A stretch of 37,224 bases of DNA from Candidatus Nealsonbacteria bacterium (GCA_011050465.1 DRFQ01000001.1:1-37224); one strand, 5' to 3'. Shown: positions 24,991 through 31,755, counted from the first letter of the stretch. A program made the numbers and translations. The notes: generated by a model not told the origin, from the sequence alone.

Positions 24991-25021
24991 AAAAAATAAG
25001 TTCTAATGACAAAATAATATT

Positions 25022-25249
25022 ATGACACGACTCGTTGAACACGCGGAAAAATCGCCAGTCCAAGTTGACACTACCGGTGAACCAATTTTTGTCTGCCGCT
25101 GTGGCTTAACCCGGAATGAAAAAGGTCTTTGTGATGGTTCTCATCAGAAAGCCCAAGACGAGAAAGAGGGAAAGCTCTATTGTTATGATAAACAATTAAA
25201 CCGCAAAGAAATAAAAGGAGATGAGGTTAAACAATGTGGCTGTGCCTAA
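25022..25249 (+). CDS. CDGSH iron-sulfur domain protein
   Basis: 75 residues, the only plus-strand gene. The 2Fe-2S motif is CRCGLTRNEKGLCDGSH: two Cys spaced C-x-C, then Cys, with His as fourth ligand. The stretch between Thr and the third Cys is one residue longer than the common CxCx2(S/T)x3PxCDGSH, and the Pro is missing. The C-terminus ends QCGCA, giving two more Cys. CDGSH proteins are redox-active and bind pH-labile clusters; the role here is unknown. ATG 25022 has no clear ribosome site. A strong terminator follows. Confidence 0.9.
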   Translation: MTRLVEHAEKSPVQVDTTGEPIFVCRCGLTRNEKGLCDGSHQKAQDEKEGKLYCYDKQLNRKEIKGDEVKQCGCA

Positions 25250-25272
25250 TGTAACTGTGCCTAAGGGGCACC

Positions 25273-25305
25273 AAACAGGGCGTCGTAAAACGACGCCCTG
25301 TTTTT
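25273..25305 (+). terminator. Strong rho-independent terminator after the CDGSH gene
   Basis: AAACAGGGCGTCG (25273-25285) pairs perfectly over 13 bp with CGACGCCCTGTTT (25291-25303), loop TAAAA, ending in TTTTT on the plus strand. Confidence 0.92.
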
Positions 25306-25371
25306 AAATATGTCTCGTGAGGTTTTTTCACTTTACTCAAAATATGCCTCTAGGGATATTTATTACTTCGT

Positions 25372-25611
25372 TTAAAATATAATTCCGAAAACTTGGAATA
25401 AAATATGGAATATTAAATGAATTACTATCAAAAAAATCAGTAAAATTCTGGTGTATTTATGATATTTTATTAATTTGTCTCTGAATTTTCGTAAAAATCC
25501 CCAATTCAAGCTATTATACCACCAACAGGTTGCCAAATCGACAAAAAAGACAACAGTTAAAATTACAGCAATCCAGAAGAGTAAATCTTGACCAAAGATT
25601 AAGGTTGGCAT
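25372..25611 (-). CDS. Small membrane protein with His-bearing helix
   Basis: 79 residues, two hydrophobic helices separated by a basic loop. The second helix has three His (YHKYTRILLIFLIVIHLIFHIL) with spacing that recalls heme-binding helices of cytochrome b561 or ferric-reductase-like proteins, but two helices are too few for a complete domain. No family recognised. It lies 39 bases after the blue-copper gene and is likely co-transcribed with it. Confidence 0.65.
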   Translation of the reverse strand: MPTLIFGQDLLFWIAVILTVVFFVDLATCWWYNSLNWGFLRKFRDKLIKYHKYTRILLIFLIVIHLIFHILFQVFGIIF

Positions 25612-25650
25612 ATTCCGAGTTTAAAGTTAAAAATGAAAAATTAAATGAGT

Positions 25651-26124
25651 TTATTCAACCTTTAACGATCCTTTCATGCCAGCTGCCTGATGACCAGGAA
25701 CTGAGCAGAAGATAGTATAGGTCCCTGAAACTGGAGCCGTGAATTCAATAGTATCTGTTTGCCCAGGACTAATAGTTTTTGTTCCTACTTCCAATTCAGA
25801 AATTTTAAAGTTGTGGATAATACTGCCATCATTCCTGAAGGTTATTTTCACTTGATCTCCGGCTGAAACGGTAATAGAAGATGGACTAAAGCTGTACTCG
25901 GTACCAAAGACTGTGAACTCTTTCACTTCAGACACCGGCGATAGCTCTTCTTCTGGAACTGAAGTTCCCTCTGGTAAAACGGTCTTTTCTTCCGCTGTCC
26001 CTGGTGCTATTCCGGAAGCCGGCGTTGGTGCCTGAGTCGGCGCCTGAGATCCTCCCTTTAATAAAAAATATCCACTAACAACTACAACGAGAATAACGAT
26101 GATAATTAAGATTGTTTTATTCAT
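25651..26124 (-). CDS. Membrane-anchored blue-copper protein (plastocyanin-like)
   Basis: 157 residues. One N-terminal helix (residues 4-22) anchors the protein outside; a Pro/Thr/Glu-rich linker (26-66) follows; residues 67-157 form a cupredoxin. All type 1 copper ligands are present: H104 (IIHNF), C140, H145 and M150 (FCSVPGHQAAGM). It should shuttle single electrons at the cell surface or store copper. No oxidase that would receive electrons is visible. A hairpin and an AAAGGTCGACT motif precede the gene. Confidence 0.92.
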   Translation of the reverse strand: MNKTILIIIVILVVVVSGYFLLKGGSQAPTQAPTPASGIAPGTAEEKTVLPEGTSVPEEELSPVSEVKEFTVFGTEYSFSPSSITVSAGDQVKITFRNDGSIIHNFKISELEVGTKTISPGQTDTIEFTAPVSGTYTIFCSVPGHQAAGMKGSLKVE

Positions 26125-26155
26125 AAATATTTAAAGTTTAGCAATAAACCTGCTC

Positions 26156-26184
26156 CGCACTTCCCGCTTTGTCGGGATAGTGCG
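26156..26184. repeat. Hairpin in the leader of the blue-copper gene
   Basis: CGCACT-t-CCCG (26156-26166) pairs with CGGG-at-AGTGCG (26173-26184). It lies about 30 bases before the ATG at 26124, preceded on the plus strand by CCTGCTCCG, also found at 27067. Confidence 0.55.
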
Positions 26185-26186
26185 TA

Positions 26187-26197
26187 AGTCGACCTTT
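26187..26197 (-). promoter_or_regulatory. AAAGGTCGACT leader motif
   Basis: Minus-strand AAAGGTCGACT preceded by AAAATTAA, 62 bases before the blue-copper ATG and just upstream of the hairpin at 26156-26184. Confidence 0.35.
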
Positions 26198-26347
26198 TAA
26201 TTTTATTCAATAAAGTTTTTTAAGTAAGATATCGCTTAATCTCTTCAAAATCTCTCAATTATAGACAAAACATTAGTAAACCCAAAAACACTCAAAACTA
26301 TTTGATTCTCAATTCGCAAATTTATACTCGTTTTAGCGATTCGACAT

Positions 26348-26434
26348 CTACTCCCCCTCTCCTTCTTTTTTTTCTTTTTCTTCTTCAGTTTTTTCTGGCT
26401 GAGCTGTTTGACTACAACCGCAATTGTCACACAT
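26348..26434 (-). CDS. Cys-rich acidic/basic micro-protein (MCDNCGC)
   Basis: 28 residues: MCDNCGCSQTAQPEKTEEEK followed by a Lys/Glu run. AAGGGAG lies 8 bases before the ATG, one of the best ribosome sites in the window, which supports translation. Three Cys in C-x2-C-x-C at the very N-terminus resemble metal-binding starts such as HypB's Cys motif and small metal-resistance peptides. Probably a copper or other soft-metal binding peptide (inference). It lies between the blue-copper gene and the HWHA-protein gene. Confidence 0.6.
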   Translation of the reverse strand: MCDNCGCSQTAQPEKTEEEKEKKEGEGE

Positions 26435-26467
26435 ATTTTTTTCTCCCTTTTATGTAATTTATATTAA

Positions 26468-26478
26468 ACCCGACCTTT
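26468..26478 (-). promoter_or_regulatory. AAAGGTCGGGT leader motif
   Basis: Minus-strand AAAGGTCGGGT, 33 bases before the ATG of the MCDNCGC micro-protein; preceded by AAAATTAAAAATTACC. Identical over 11 bases to the plus-strand site at 24980-24990. Confidence 0.4.
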
Positions 26479-26495
26479 GGTAATTTTTAATTTTA

Positions 26496-27044
26496 TCATA
26501 ACTCAAAAACTATTTCAATTTTATCTCCATCTCTCATAATATAATTTTCGAATTCAAAGTTTTCTTTGTCATTAACAAATATTGTCACCTGACCTTCTGG
26601 CCCATTACATTTATCAAAAATACAATCTTTGCTAAATTTCTTGTCCCAAATTTCAAAAAAGTGAGCAAGCCTTATATCATCTTCTTTAACTGAACCCGGA
26701 AATTCCATGTGGATAACACCGTCTGCCTCATGAGTGTGAATGGGCCTATGTCCTCCAAATCCAATGCCTATATTGGTTGAAATTTCCTGTTTTTGGCCCA
26801 AAATTGAAATGGAAAGTTCAGCATGCCAATGAATGCCTTGTCTTGAAATAATTATTGATTCTGGAACAGGTGGTCTATTGACCAAAAACCAACCCAGGCC
26901 TAAAATTCCTCCTCCTATAATTAAGATTCCAAGGCCTATCCAAAAGATTTTTTTTAGCTTTTTTACCCGCTGATTTCGATGAAGCTCTTCCTGTTTACGT
27001 TGTCTTTTGAATAATCTTTTTTCCTGCTTAGACAATTGCTGCAT
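26496..27044 (-). CDS. Membrane-anchored His-rich protein (HWHA / HPIHTHExDG motifs)
   Basis: 182 residues from ATG 27044, chosen because AAGGAA lies 7 bases upstream. The frame also stays open to an ATG at 27125, but that part is a repeat element shared with 30665-30733. A basic cytosolic start (KQEKRLFKRQRKQEEL) and one helix (IFWIGLGILIIGGGILGLG) anchor an outer domain with HWHAEL, GHRPIHTHEADGVIHMEFP, FDKCNG and IFVNDKENFEFENYIMRDGD. I know this His pattern from uncharacterised CPR and archaeal proteins; the six or so His suggest copper or zinc binding. Function unknown. Confidence 0.75.
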   Translation of the reverse strand: MQQLSKQEKRLFKRQRKQEELHRNQRVKKLKKIFWIGLGILIIGGGILGLGWFLVNRPPVPESIIISRQGIHWHAELSISILGQKQEISTNIGIGFGGHRPIHTHEADGVIHMEFPGSVKEDDIRLAHFFEIWDKKFSKDCIFDKCNGPEGQVTIFVNDKENFEFENYIMRDGDKIEIVFEL

Positions 27045-27066
27045 CTCTGTTTCCTTATGATTTTTT

Positions 27067-27211
27067 CCTGCTCCGAACCGAGCTTGCCCTGGTGCAGGAC
27101 CTAACTCTTCCACCCCGTTAGACATTTTTTTGTTGTTTTCTATTATAATAATTTTTGATCCTCAATAAGACATACTTAATAGTAATTTCAAATACGAGAT
27201 GTCTAACGGGG
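27067..27211. repeat. Repeat element: CCCCGTTAGACAT inverted repeat plus a CCTGCTCCG palindrome
   Basis: CCCCGTTAGACAT (27113-27125) pairs perfectly with ATGTCTAACGGGG (27199-27211) across 73 AT-rich bases. Beside it CCTGC (27067-27071) pairs with GCAGG (27094-27098), enclosing GCTC/GAGC (27070-27073, 27080-27083). The 23 bases 27067-27089 match 30665-30687 at 19 positions. Read on the minus strand in frame with the next gene, this unit gives GQARFGAGKN. Confidence 0.7.
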
Positions 27212-27244
27212 TCTATAAAATCTAGAGGCAAATAGTATTAATAT

Positions 27245-27739
27245 TTATTGTTTTCTTTGGAAAGCTCCTAAGAACCAGAGGGTTAAAAAAAGTAAAGTTA
27301 TACTGCCCGTCATTATCAAAGTAGAGTATTTTGTTAGGAAAATAATGGCGCCGAAAGGAAGAAAAAGGCTGGCCAGAGAAAAACAGGCTGGACAGGCTGG
27401 TAAGATTGCGCCCAAGCCAGCCCCAAAACTTCCCAAAAAACCTGATTTTATCATTTTGGTCGGGGGGCAAATTCTTTTTTTCCTCTGCCAGATAAAAAAA
27501 GAAATGGTTAAGCCGAAAAGAACCCCATAGAAGAAGTACAAAAACCATTTCAAGGGAGTTAAGAGAGAAAACCAATATTGTAATGAGAACCAAAAATTAT
27601 TTAGGTTTTGAGAAAAAAGAGGCAGATTCTGAAAAAGAGGATATAAAATTAAAATTAAAACTGAAAAAAGAAAGCTAATCAATAAATATTTCCTACTTTG
27701 GATCATTAAAACAATTTGAAAATCTCTTTTTCCTTCCAT
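27245..27739 (-). CDS. Membrane protein with CPAC motif, related to the N-terminal part of the 529-residue protein
   Basis: 164 residues with four hydrophobic helices. FGLTISFFIWQRKK is followed by GSFGAGLGAILPACPACFSLASLF. The same order (FGIAMSFLIWQWRARK, then FGAVSTGCPVCGTFLVSI) occurs in the protein at 29161-30750, so the two share a membrane module with CPxC at a helix start. The Cys pair could bind metal or be redox active; no name for the family is known to me. ATG 27739 is used; an ATG 33 bases later is an alternative. It starts 27 bases after the DsbA-like gene ends. Confidence 0.7.
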   Translation of the reverse strand: MEGKRDFQIVLMIQSRKYLLISFLFSVLILILYPLFQNLPLFSQNLNNFWFSLQYWFSLLTPLKWFLYFFYGVLFGLTISFFIWQRKKRICPPTKMIKSGFLGSFGAGLGAILPACPACFSLASLFLPFGAIIFLTKYSTLIMTGSITLLFLTLWFLGAFQRKQ

Positions 27740-27766
27740 TTTTATTTTTTCTAAAGATGAGCTTTT

Positions 27767-28483
27767 TTATTCCAGATCAATCAAGGCTTGATCTACTGCC
27801 GCTTTAAGTGTGTTATAGGGAACAGCTCCTGGTATAGACTGACCGTTTACAAAGCTTCCCGGAGTTCCCCTCACTCCTGCCTTTATTCCCTCTTGATAAT
27901 CTGCCTCTACTTTATCTTTGTATTTTCTGGAAGAAAAGCAATTATTAAACTGATCTGAATCAAGGCCAATCTGAACAGCTAATTCTCTATAAAGACTCTC
28001 TCCCAGCTTTGATTGATTCTCAAATAACAGATCAGCAAATTGCCAGAAACCATCATTCCCCTTCTGTTCCCAGACACATTCTGAAGCTTCAGCTGCCGGT
28101 CTAGCTTGAGGATGAATCTGGTCTAAGGGAAAGTGTTTATAAATCCAGCGAACCTGGCCGGAATAATCATCTAAAATCTGCTGCATGGTAGGGTGAAATC
28201 TTTGGCAAAATGGGCACCGAAAATCAGAATACTCAACAATGGTTACTGGGGCTGAGAAATCTCCTCGGATATGATCTTTTTCAGCAATGGTAAATTTTTC
28301 TGGAGACTCTTTTTCTGATGGAGAAGTAGTCTCGGCTGCTTCCTGAGATTTCTGGTCAAGAGAAGTTTCTTCCTGCGGACTTCTCGTATAGATAATTGCT
28401 CCAGTAATAATAATAGCGCCAATAATAATTGAAATTGGCAGATAAAGAGACGATAAATTTTTTCGATTACTTGTTTCGTTCAT
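27767..28483 (-). CDS. Membrane-anchored DsbA-like thiol-disulfide oxidoreductase
   Basis: 238 residues. N-terminal anchor helix (14-32), a Ser/Glu-rich linker, then a thioredoxin-fold DsbA/BdbD domain: C90-P-F-C93 in YSDFRCPFCQRFH, the inserted helical part (DNDGFWQFADLLFENQ region), and GVRGTPGSFVNG with the cis-Pro. It should form or isomerise disulfides in exported proteins. The CcdA proteins nearby are candidate reductants, giving a possible disulfide isomerase or copper-site reductase system (inference). An AAAGGTCGGAT motif lies 24 bases before its ATG. Confidence 0.92.
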   Translation of the reverse strand: MNETSNRKNLSSLYLPISIIIGAIIITGAIIYTRSPQEETSLDQKSQEAAETTSPSEKESPEKFTIAEKDHIRGDFSAPVTIVEYSDFRCPFCQRFHPTMQQILDDYSGQVRWIYKHFPLDQIHPQARPAAEASECVWEQKGNDGFWQFADLLFENQSKLGESLYRELAVQIGLDSDQFNNCFSSRKYKDKVEADYQEGIKAGVRGTPGSFVNGQSIPGAVPYNTLKAAVDQALIDLE

Positions 28484-28507
28484 AAATCTATTTTAATTTA
28501 ATGCCTA

Positions 28508-28518
28508 ATCCGACCTTT
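28508..28518 (-). promoter_or_regulatory. AAAGGTCGGAT leader motif
   Basis: Minus-strand AAAGGTCGGAT, preceded by AAAATTAA, 24 bases before the DsbA-like ATG at 28483. Confidence 0.35.
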
Positions 28519-28573
28519 TTAATTTTATATTTTTTATTTGAACTGGTAGCAATACGGCATCGGACACTTTTAA

Positions 28574-29008
28574 TTACTCAACAATTAAAGTGCCTATCAT
28601 CCGTGAATGACCGGCTCCGCAAACTATGGAACATAAGAATGAAAAAGTCCCTCTACGAGTAGCCTGGAATTCAATAGTTACCGTTTTTCCGGGTTCTAAA
28701 ATTTCATTAATGCCGAATTCTGGCAAGGAAAAGCCATGAACGACATCAACGCTTTCAATTTCTAATCTGACATTGTCTCCAAGCTTAACCCTAATTAAAT
28801 CTGGCGTAAAAGAAAATTGACGAGCAGTTACCTCAATTTCTCTTACTTTGCCCGTAAGAACGTTTTCTAAACTCGGATTCTGTGAAAAAGGAGAATTTAC
28901 AGATGAATTTATATTTCTATTATCATTTATCTTTCCTAAAATCCAGAATCCCACTACGATAATAATGCCGAAAATAATTAATCCTTTGATTGGAATTCGA
29001 ATTACCAT
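28574..29008 (-). CDS. Membrane-anchored CuA-type cupredoxin (COX2/N2OR-like)
   Basis: 144 residues: one N-terminal helix (7-24) and an outer cupredoxin domain. Ligands of a binuclear CuA centre are complete: H91 (VVHGF), C126, C130, H134 and M137 in CSIVCGAGHSRM (C-x3-C-x3-H-x2-M). In cytochrome oxidase subunit II this accepts electrons from cytochrome c, but no heme-copper subunit I or nitrous-oxide reductase lies in the window. The second transmembrane helix of true CoxB is missing. Its ATG is 2 bases from the end of a 145-base inverted-repeat element. Confidence 0.9.
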   Translation of the reverse strand: MVIRIPIKGLIIFGIIIVVGFWILGKINDNRNINSSVNSPFSQNPSLENVLTGKVREIEVTARQFSFTPDLIRVKLGDNVRLEIESVDVVHGFSLPEFGINEILEPGKTVTIEFQATRRGTFSFLCSIVCGAGHSRMIGTLIVE

Positions 29009-29009
29009 A

Positions 29010-29154
29010 CCCCGTAGAAGAAATTTGACAATTATTTTAGAATATTATTGCCAAATTATCCACAATAACCAATTATTAAAGCTAATTTTTTATATCCCCG
29101 TATTGCCTTTTGATTTTTCTTTCAGAAAAATCCAGTCAAATTTTCTCTACGGGG
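29010..29154. repeat. Nested inverted repeat with two inner hairpins before the CuA gene
   Basis: CCCCGTAGAAGAAATTTGAC (29010-29029) pairs with 29135-29154 at 18 of 20 positions. Inside are TTATTG/CAATAA (29045-29050, 29063-29068) and a perfect GATTTTTCT-TTC-AGAAAAATC (29112-29132). The element fills the gap between the 529-residue gene (stop 6 bases away) and the CuA gene (ATG 2 bases away). Confidence 0.75.
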
Positions 29155-29160
29155 CATATT

Positions 29161-30750
29161 TTATACTCCACAGCCACCGCCGCTCGATGGTGCCTGTTCA
29201 GTAAGATTATTAGTCTTAAGCCAGTTACGAACCCGGCTCCAGCCCTGAGGAGTGGAATAATCTTTAGCGGCCACCAACCTTCCATCAACTTGAGCCCAAT
29301 CTTTCCCTTCTTTTGCCTGAAAATATTTAGCTATATCAAGATAAGTCTGGGGAAACCAAAAGGCATTGAAATATTTGAAGGCCTCAAATATTTCTTCAAC
29401 AGAAGCTCCCTGGCCAGCCATAATTTCTCCCAAAGCTAAGGCTGCCATTCCATGGTTACAGTCAGGAAAACCGGTGGGATTAGAACAGCAGGGACGATAA
29501 GAATTATAGGCAAATTCTTCTAAAATTGCCTGCTGTTTGTTGTCTATGGAGATAATTTCATATTTGGAATAAAGTTCGGTTGCTTTTTTCGTTCCTAAAG
29601 TCCAACCACCGGTTGAAGCAAAATTACCTATCTGGCCTTTGCCATATTTCACCATCGGCCCCTCTTCTAAAATTGGATTTTTATTGGCTAAACCTAAGGC
29701 CCAAAGAAAGTTTAAGAGAAAATAAGAATTATCAGGAGTAATTTTGATTTTCTGATTAGAGCCTTCGGTTAAGATTTTTAATTGTTCTTTGGTTAAGGGC
29801 CGACCGGCTTTTTCGTAAATAGATTTCATTCTTTCAAAATCAATAGCGCCAGCTGCCAAAAGTTTAGGCCCAATATCACCGTAAATTGCATCTACGGTAT
29901 AGCCTTCTGGTGGATTTATCTTTTGAAACAGTTCAGAAGAATCTACGTCAAAAGTTGCTCCAACTGAACCTGCTTGCCCAGAACTTAATGTGGTTTGAAA
30001 GGAGCTGGGCTGAAAAGAAAGTCGAAAGTTAAATTTATCAGCTATAGCTGGCAGATAGAGAACTAAAAACAAAAGAGAAAGGCCAACAAAAGCTGGCAGT
30101 AAAGGTTTAATGGTCCCCTTATTGATAGTCAAAACGAAATCCCCTTTTTCAATTCTCAAAAAGGTTTCTTTTTTAACTGGTTCACAAACTGGACGGTCTC
30201 TATTTGAAATAGATTTTGCTGAAGAGAAAATAGCAAAACCCAATAAACCCAAAGAAATAACTTTAATTTCCAGACCCTGAAAAGGGAAAGCCATTAATCC
30301 TCCACCAATTCCCAAAATTGAGACCAAGAAGGTGCCGCAGACCGGACAACCGGTAGACACGGCACCAAAAAAAGAGGCAATGAAGGTATTTCCTGTATGA
30401 CCAGCAGTATTTTCTTTTCGTGCTCTCCACTGCCAAATTAAAAAACTCATTGCTATTCCAAAGAAAAGACTAATAAGTAAGGTTGAAACAATCGAAAACC
30501 AATTATAGAAGGCGGAATTTGAGGCAAAAAAGACTTCTAAAGTAGTAGTTTTGTAAAGGAGGAAATAATAAAGCGCCAAAAGGTTTAAAGCCAAGCTTAA
30601 AGCCAAAGCCACAAAGAACGGATCTTTGAAAACAAGAAAGAGGGCCTGAAGAAGAAAGTTTTTACCTGCCCCGTAACGAGCCTGCCCGCCCCGTAGGGAA
30701 ACGTAGTTTCTCCTTTGAGGCTCTGCTTCGGGGTTTTTTGAGTTGGTCAT
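29161..30750 (-). CDS. Large membrane protein with CPVC module and CC...CxH extracytoplasmic domain
   Basis: 529 residues. Residues 6-28 are encoded by a palindromic repeat. Helices follow, including SLFFGIAMSFLIWQWRARK and FGAVSTGCPVCGTFLVSI, then a helix near 215-232. The remaining 290 residues are a soluble domain with YRPCCSNPTGFPDCNHGMAALAL (near 420) and a tail ending SSGGGCGV. CC...C-x-H followed by a helix and FWFPQ recurs in the protein at 34242-34958 (CC...CGCAH...YFPKQ). I propose a metal-binding domain of unknown name. Upstream GTG/TTG starts after the repeat are not evident, so ATG 30750 is kept with caution. Confidence 0.75.
   Translation of the reverse strand: MTNSKNPEAEPQRRNYVSLRGGQARYGAGKNFLLQALFLVFKDPFFVALALSLALNLLALYYFLLYKTTTLEVFFASNSAFYNWFSIVSTLLISLFFGIAMSFLIWQWRARKENTAGHTGNTFIASFFGAVSTGCPVCGTFLVSILGIGGGLMAFPFQGLEIKVISLGLLGFAIFSSAKSISNRDRPVCEPVKKETFLRIEKGDFVLTINKGTIKPLLPAFVGLSLLFLVLYLPAIADKFNFRLSFQPSSFQTTLSSGQAGSVGATFDVDSSELFQKINPPEGYTVDAIYGDIGPKLLAAGAIDFERMKSIYEKAGRPLTKEQLKILTEGSNQKIKITPDNSYFLLNFLWALGLANKNPILEEGPMVKYGKGQIGNFASTGGWTLGTKKATELYSKYEIISIDNKQQAILEEFAYNSYRPCCSNPTGFPDCNHGMAALALGEIMAGQGASVEEIFEAFKYFNAFWFPQTYLDIAKYFQAKEGKDWAQVDGRLVAAKDYSTPQGWSRVRNWLKTNNLTEQAPSSGGGCGV
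30665..30733. repeat. Nested palindrome inside the 5' coding end of the 529-residue gene
   Basis: Three nested arms: CCCCG/CGGGG (30669-30673, 30729-30733), GAGCC/GGCTC (30678-30682, 30719-30723) and GAAAC/GTTTC (30698-30702, 30706-30710). The part 30665-30687 is a diverged copy of 27067-27089. In the gene's frame it encodes GGQARYGAGKN. Confidence 0.7.
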
Positions 30751-30770
30751 ATTTTTTGATCAATAAATTA

Positions 30771-30871
30771 AAAAGAATAGATTAGTAGATTTCCGGTGAT
30801 TCTATGACCGGTAAGATACTCTCTTAAAAAGTTTAAGAGTATCAAATATATTCTACATCACCTATTCTTTT
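30771..30871. repeat. Nested inverted repeat with two inner hairpins between two genes
   Basis: The outer arms are AAAAGAATAG/CTATTCTTTT (30771-30780, 30862-30871, 10 bp perfect) and GTAGA/TCTAC (30785-30789, 30852-30856). Inside are CCGGT/ACCGG (30793-30797, 30807-30811) and GATACTCT/AGAGTATC (30815-30822, 30836-30843). The right arm overlaps the stop of the 127-residue gene. On the minus strand the last arm runs into TTTTTAATTT, so termination between the two genes is possible. Confidence 0.75.
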
Positions 30872-31245
30872 GTGACGACAGTGAAAAATTGAATTGTTTG
30901 TGGATCGGGTAAATATTCTAAAGAATTAAAAGAATTGCCATCTTGTCTGGTTAAACTAGATAATTTTTCTGTGCCAATATAATTTTTCGAAATAGAAATA
31001 AATTTTTGATTATTTTCGTCTCGGCTTTGACTGTTTGCCAAAATCTCTTTTTGATAATAGCAAGAATCAGAAAAATTGTGAAAATCTTGCGGAGATGTTT
31101 GATTATTTTGTGTCAAGCTATGATTCAAAAGAGTAGCCTGTGTTATATTAATATGATAAATAAGCCCACCTAAGAAAATAAAGCCAATAATAACAACAAA
31201 GAGAGTATATTTTGTTGGTTTTAAAAACAGGCCTTGGTTTCTCAT
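30862..31245 (-). CDS. Membrane-anchored protein of unknown function
   Basis: 127 residues: one N-terminal helix (14-32), then a polar outer part rich in Asn, Gln and Ser with a single Cys (SDSCYYQKEIL). No motif or family recognised. It follows the DUF1573 gene by 36 bases in the same direction. Its stop lies in the arm of a nested inverted repeat. Confidence 0.6.
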   Translation of the reverse strand: MRNQGLFLKPTKYTLFVVIIGFIFLGGLIYHINITQATLLNHSLTQNNQTSPQDFHNFSDSCYYQKEILANSQSRDENNQKFISISKNYIGTEKLSSLTRQDGNSFNSLEYLPDPQTIQFFTVVTKE

Positions 31246-31281
31246 ACTAACAGTTTAACTCAGTAAAATAAAAAGTAAAGT

Positions 31282-31755
31282 TTAAGGAATAACGTTGACT
31301 AAAAGTCTTATTTCTATTTTCTGGTTGTCAGGATCACTGGTGGAAAGATAAATGGCCCTGATAACCGGACCTGTCCCTTGGGGACCATGAAAAGCTGGGT
31401 CAAAGGTGACTTCTAAAAAACCTATTTCCCCGGGGGCTATTTTTTGAGACCAAAATTTTGGGTTATTATGCATACCAAACTTTGGACTTTCCTTGTCTCC
31501 CGTTTTTAAAATAGCCGTAGTACACATGCAAGAAGTCCGAATATCCTCTATTTTTAAATCACTATCTCCATTATTTCGAATCTCATAGATATGCTTAATT
31601 AATCCAGCAGCCATTGAAATGGTACCGGCGTCATATTCTAAAGGATTTACTTCTATCTTTCCCTGCCCCTCTTTCTGGTCAAGATAAGGCAGGCCAAAAA
31701 CCAACAAAACTATAATTAAAAATGTTGAACCTACAATAAAAATTACGGGTCGCAT
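31282..31755 (-). CDS. Membrane-anchored DUF1573 protein
   Basis: 157 residues: helix at 3-24, then an Ig-like DUF1573 domain with the conserved TSCMCTTAIL (C-x-C) and a second-strand region ending DPAFHGPQGTG. DUF1573 domains are common outside the membrane and often paired with CcdA-type genes; the CxC is thought to be redox active or metal binding. HNNPKF and FHG add His. Four genes upstream lie two more DUF1573 genes, so this island carries three. Confidence 0.85.
   Translation of the reverse strand: MRPVIFIVGSTFLIIVLLVFGLPYLDQKEGQGKIEVNPLEYDAGTISMAAGLIKHIYEIRNNGDSDLKIEDIRTSCMCTTAILKTGDKESPKFGMHNNPKFWSQKIAPGEIGFLEVTFDPAFHGPQGTGPVIRAIYLSTSDPDNQKIEIRLLVNVIP

Noticed and set aside
27222-27593. 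Alternative frame overlapping the CPAC membrane protein
   Set aside because: Same strand as 27245-27739 but another frame; the CPAC frame has clear helices and a paralogous module at 29161.
23974-29154. CCCCGTTAGA...TCTAACGGGG repeats as integron attC sites
   Set aside because: attC begins with RYYYAAC and ends with GTTRRRY; here GTTAGA comes first and TCTAAC last, so the order is reversed, and no integrase is seen.
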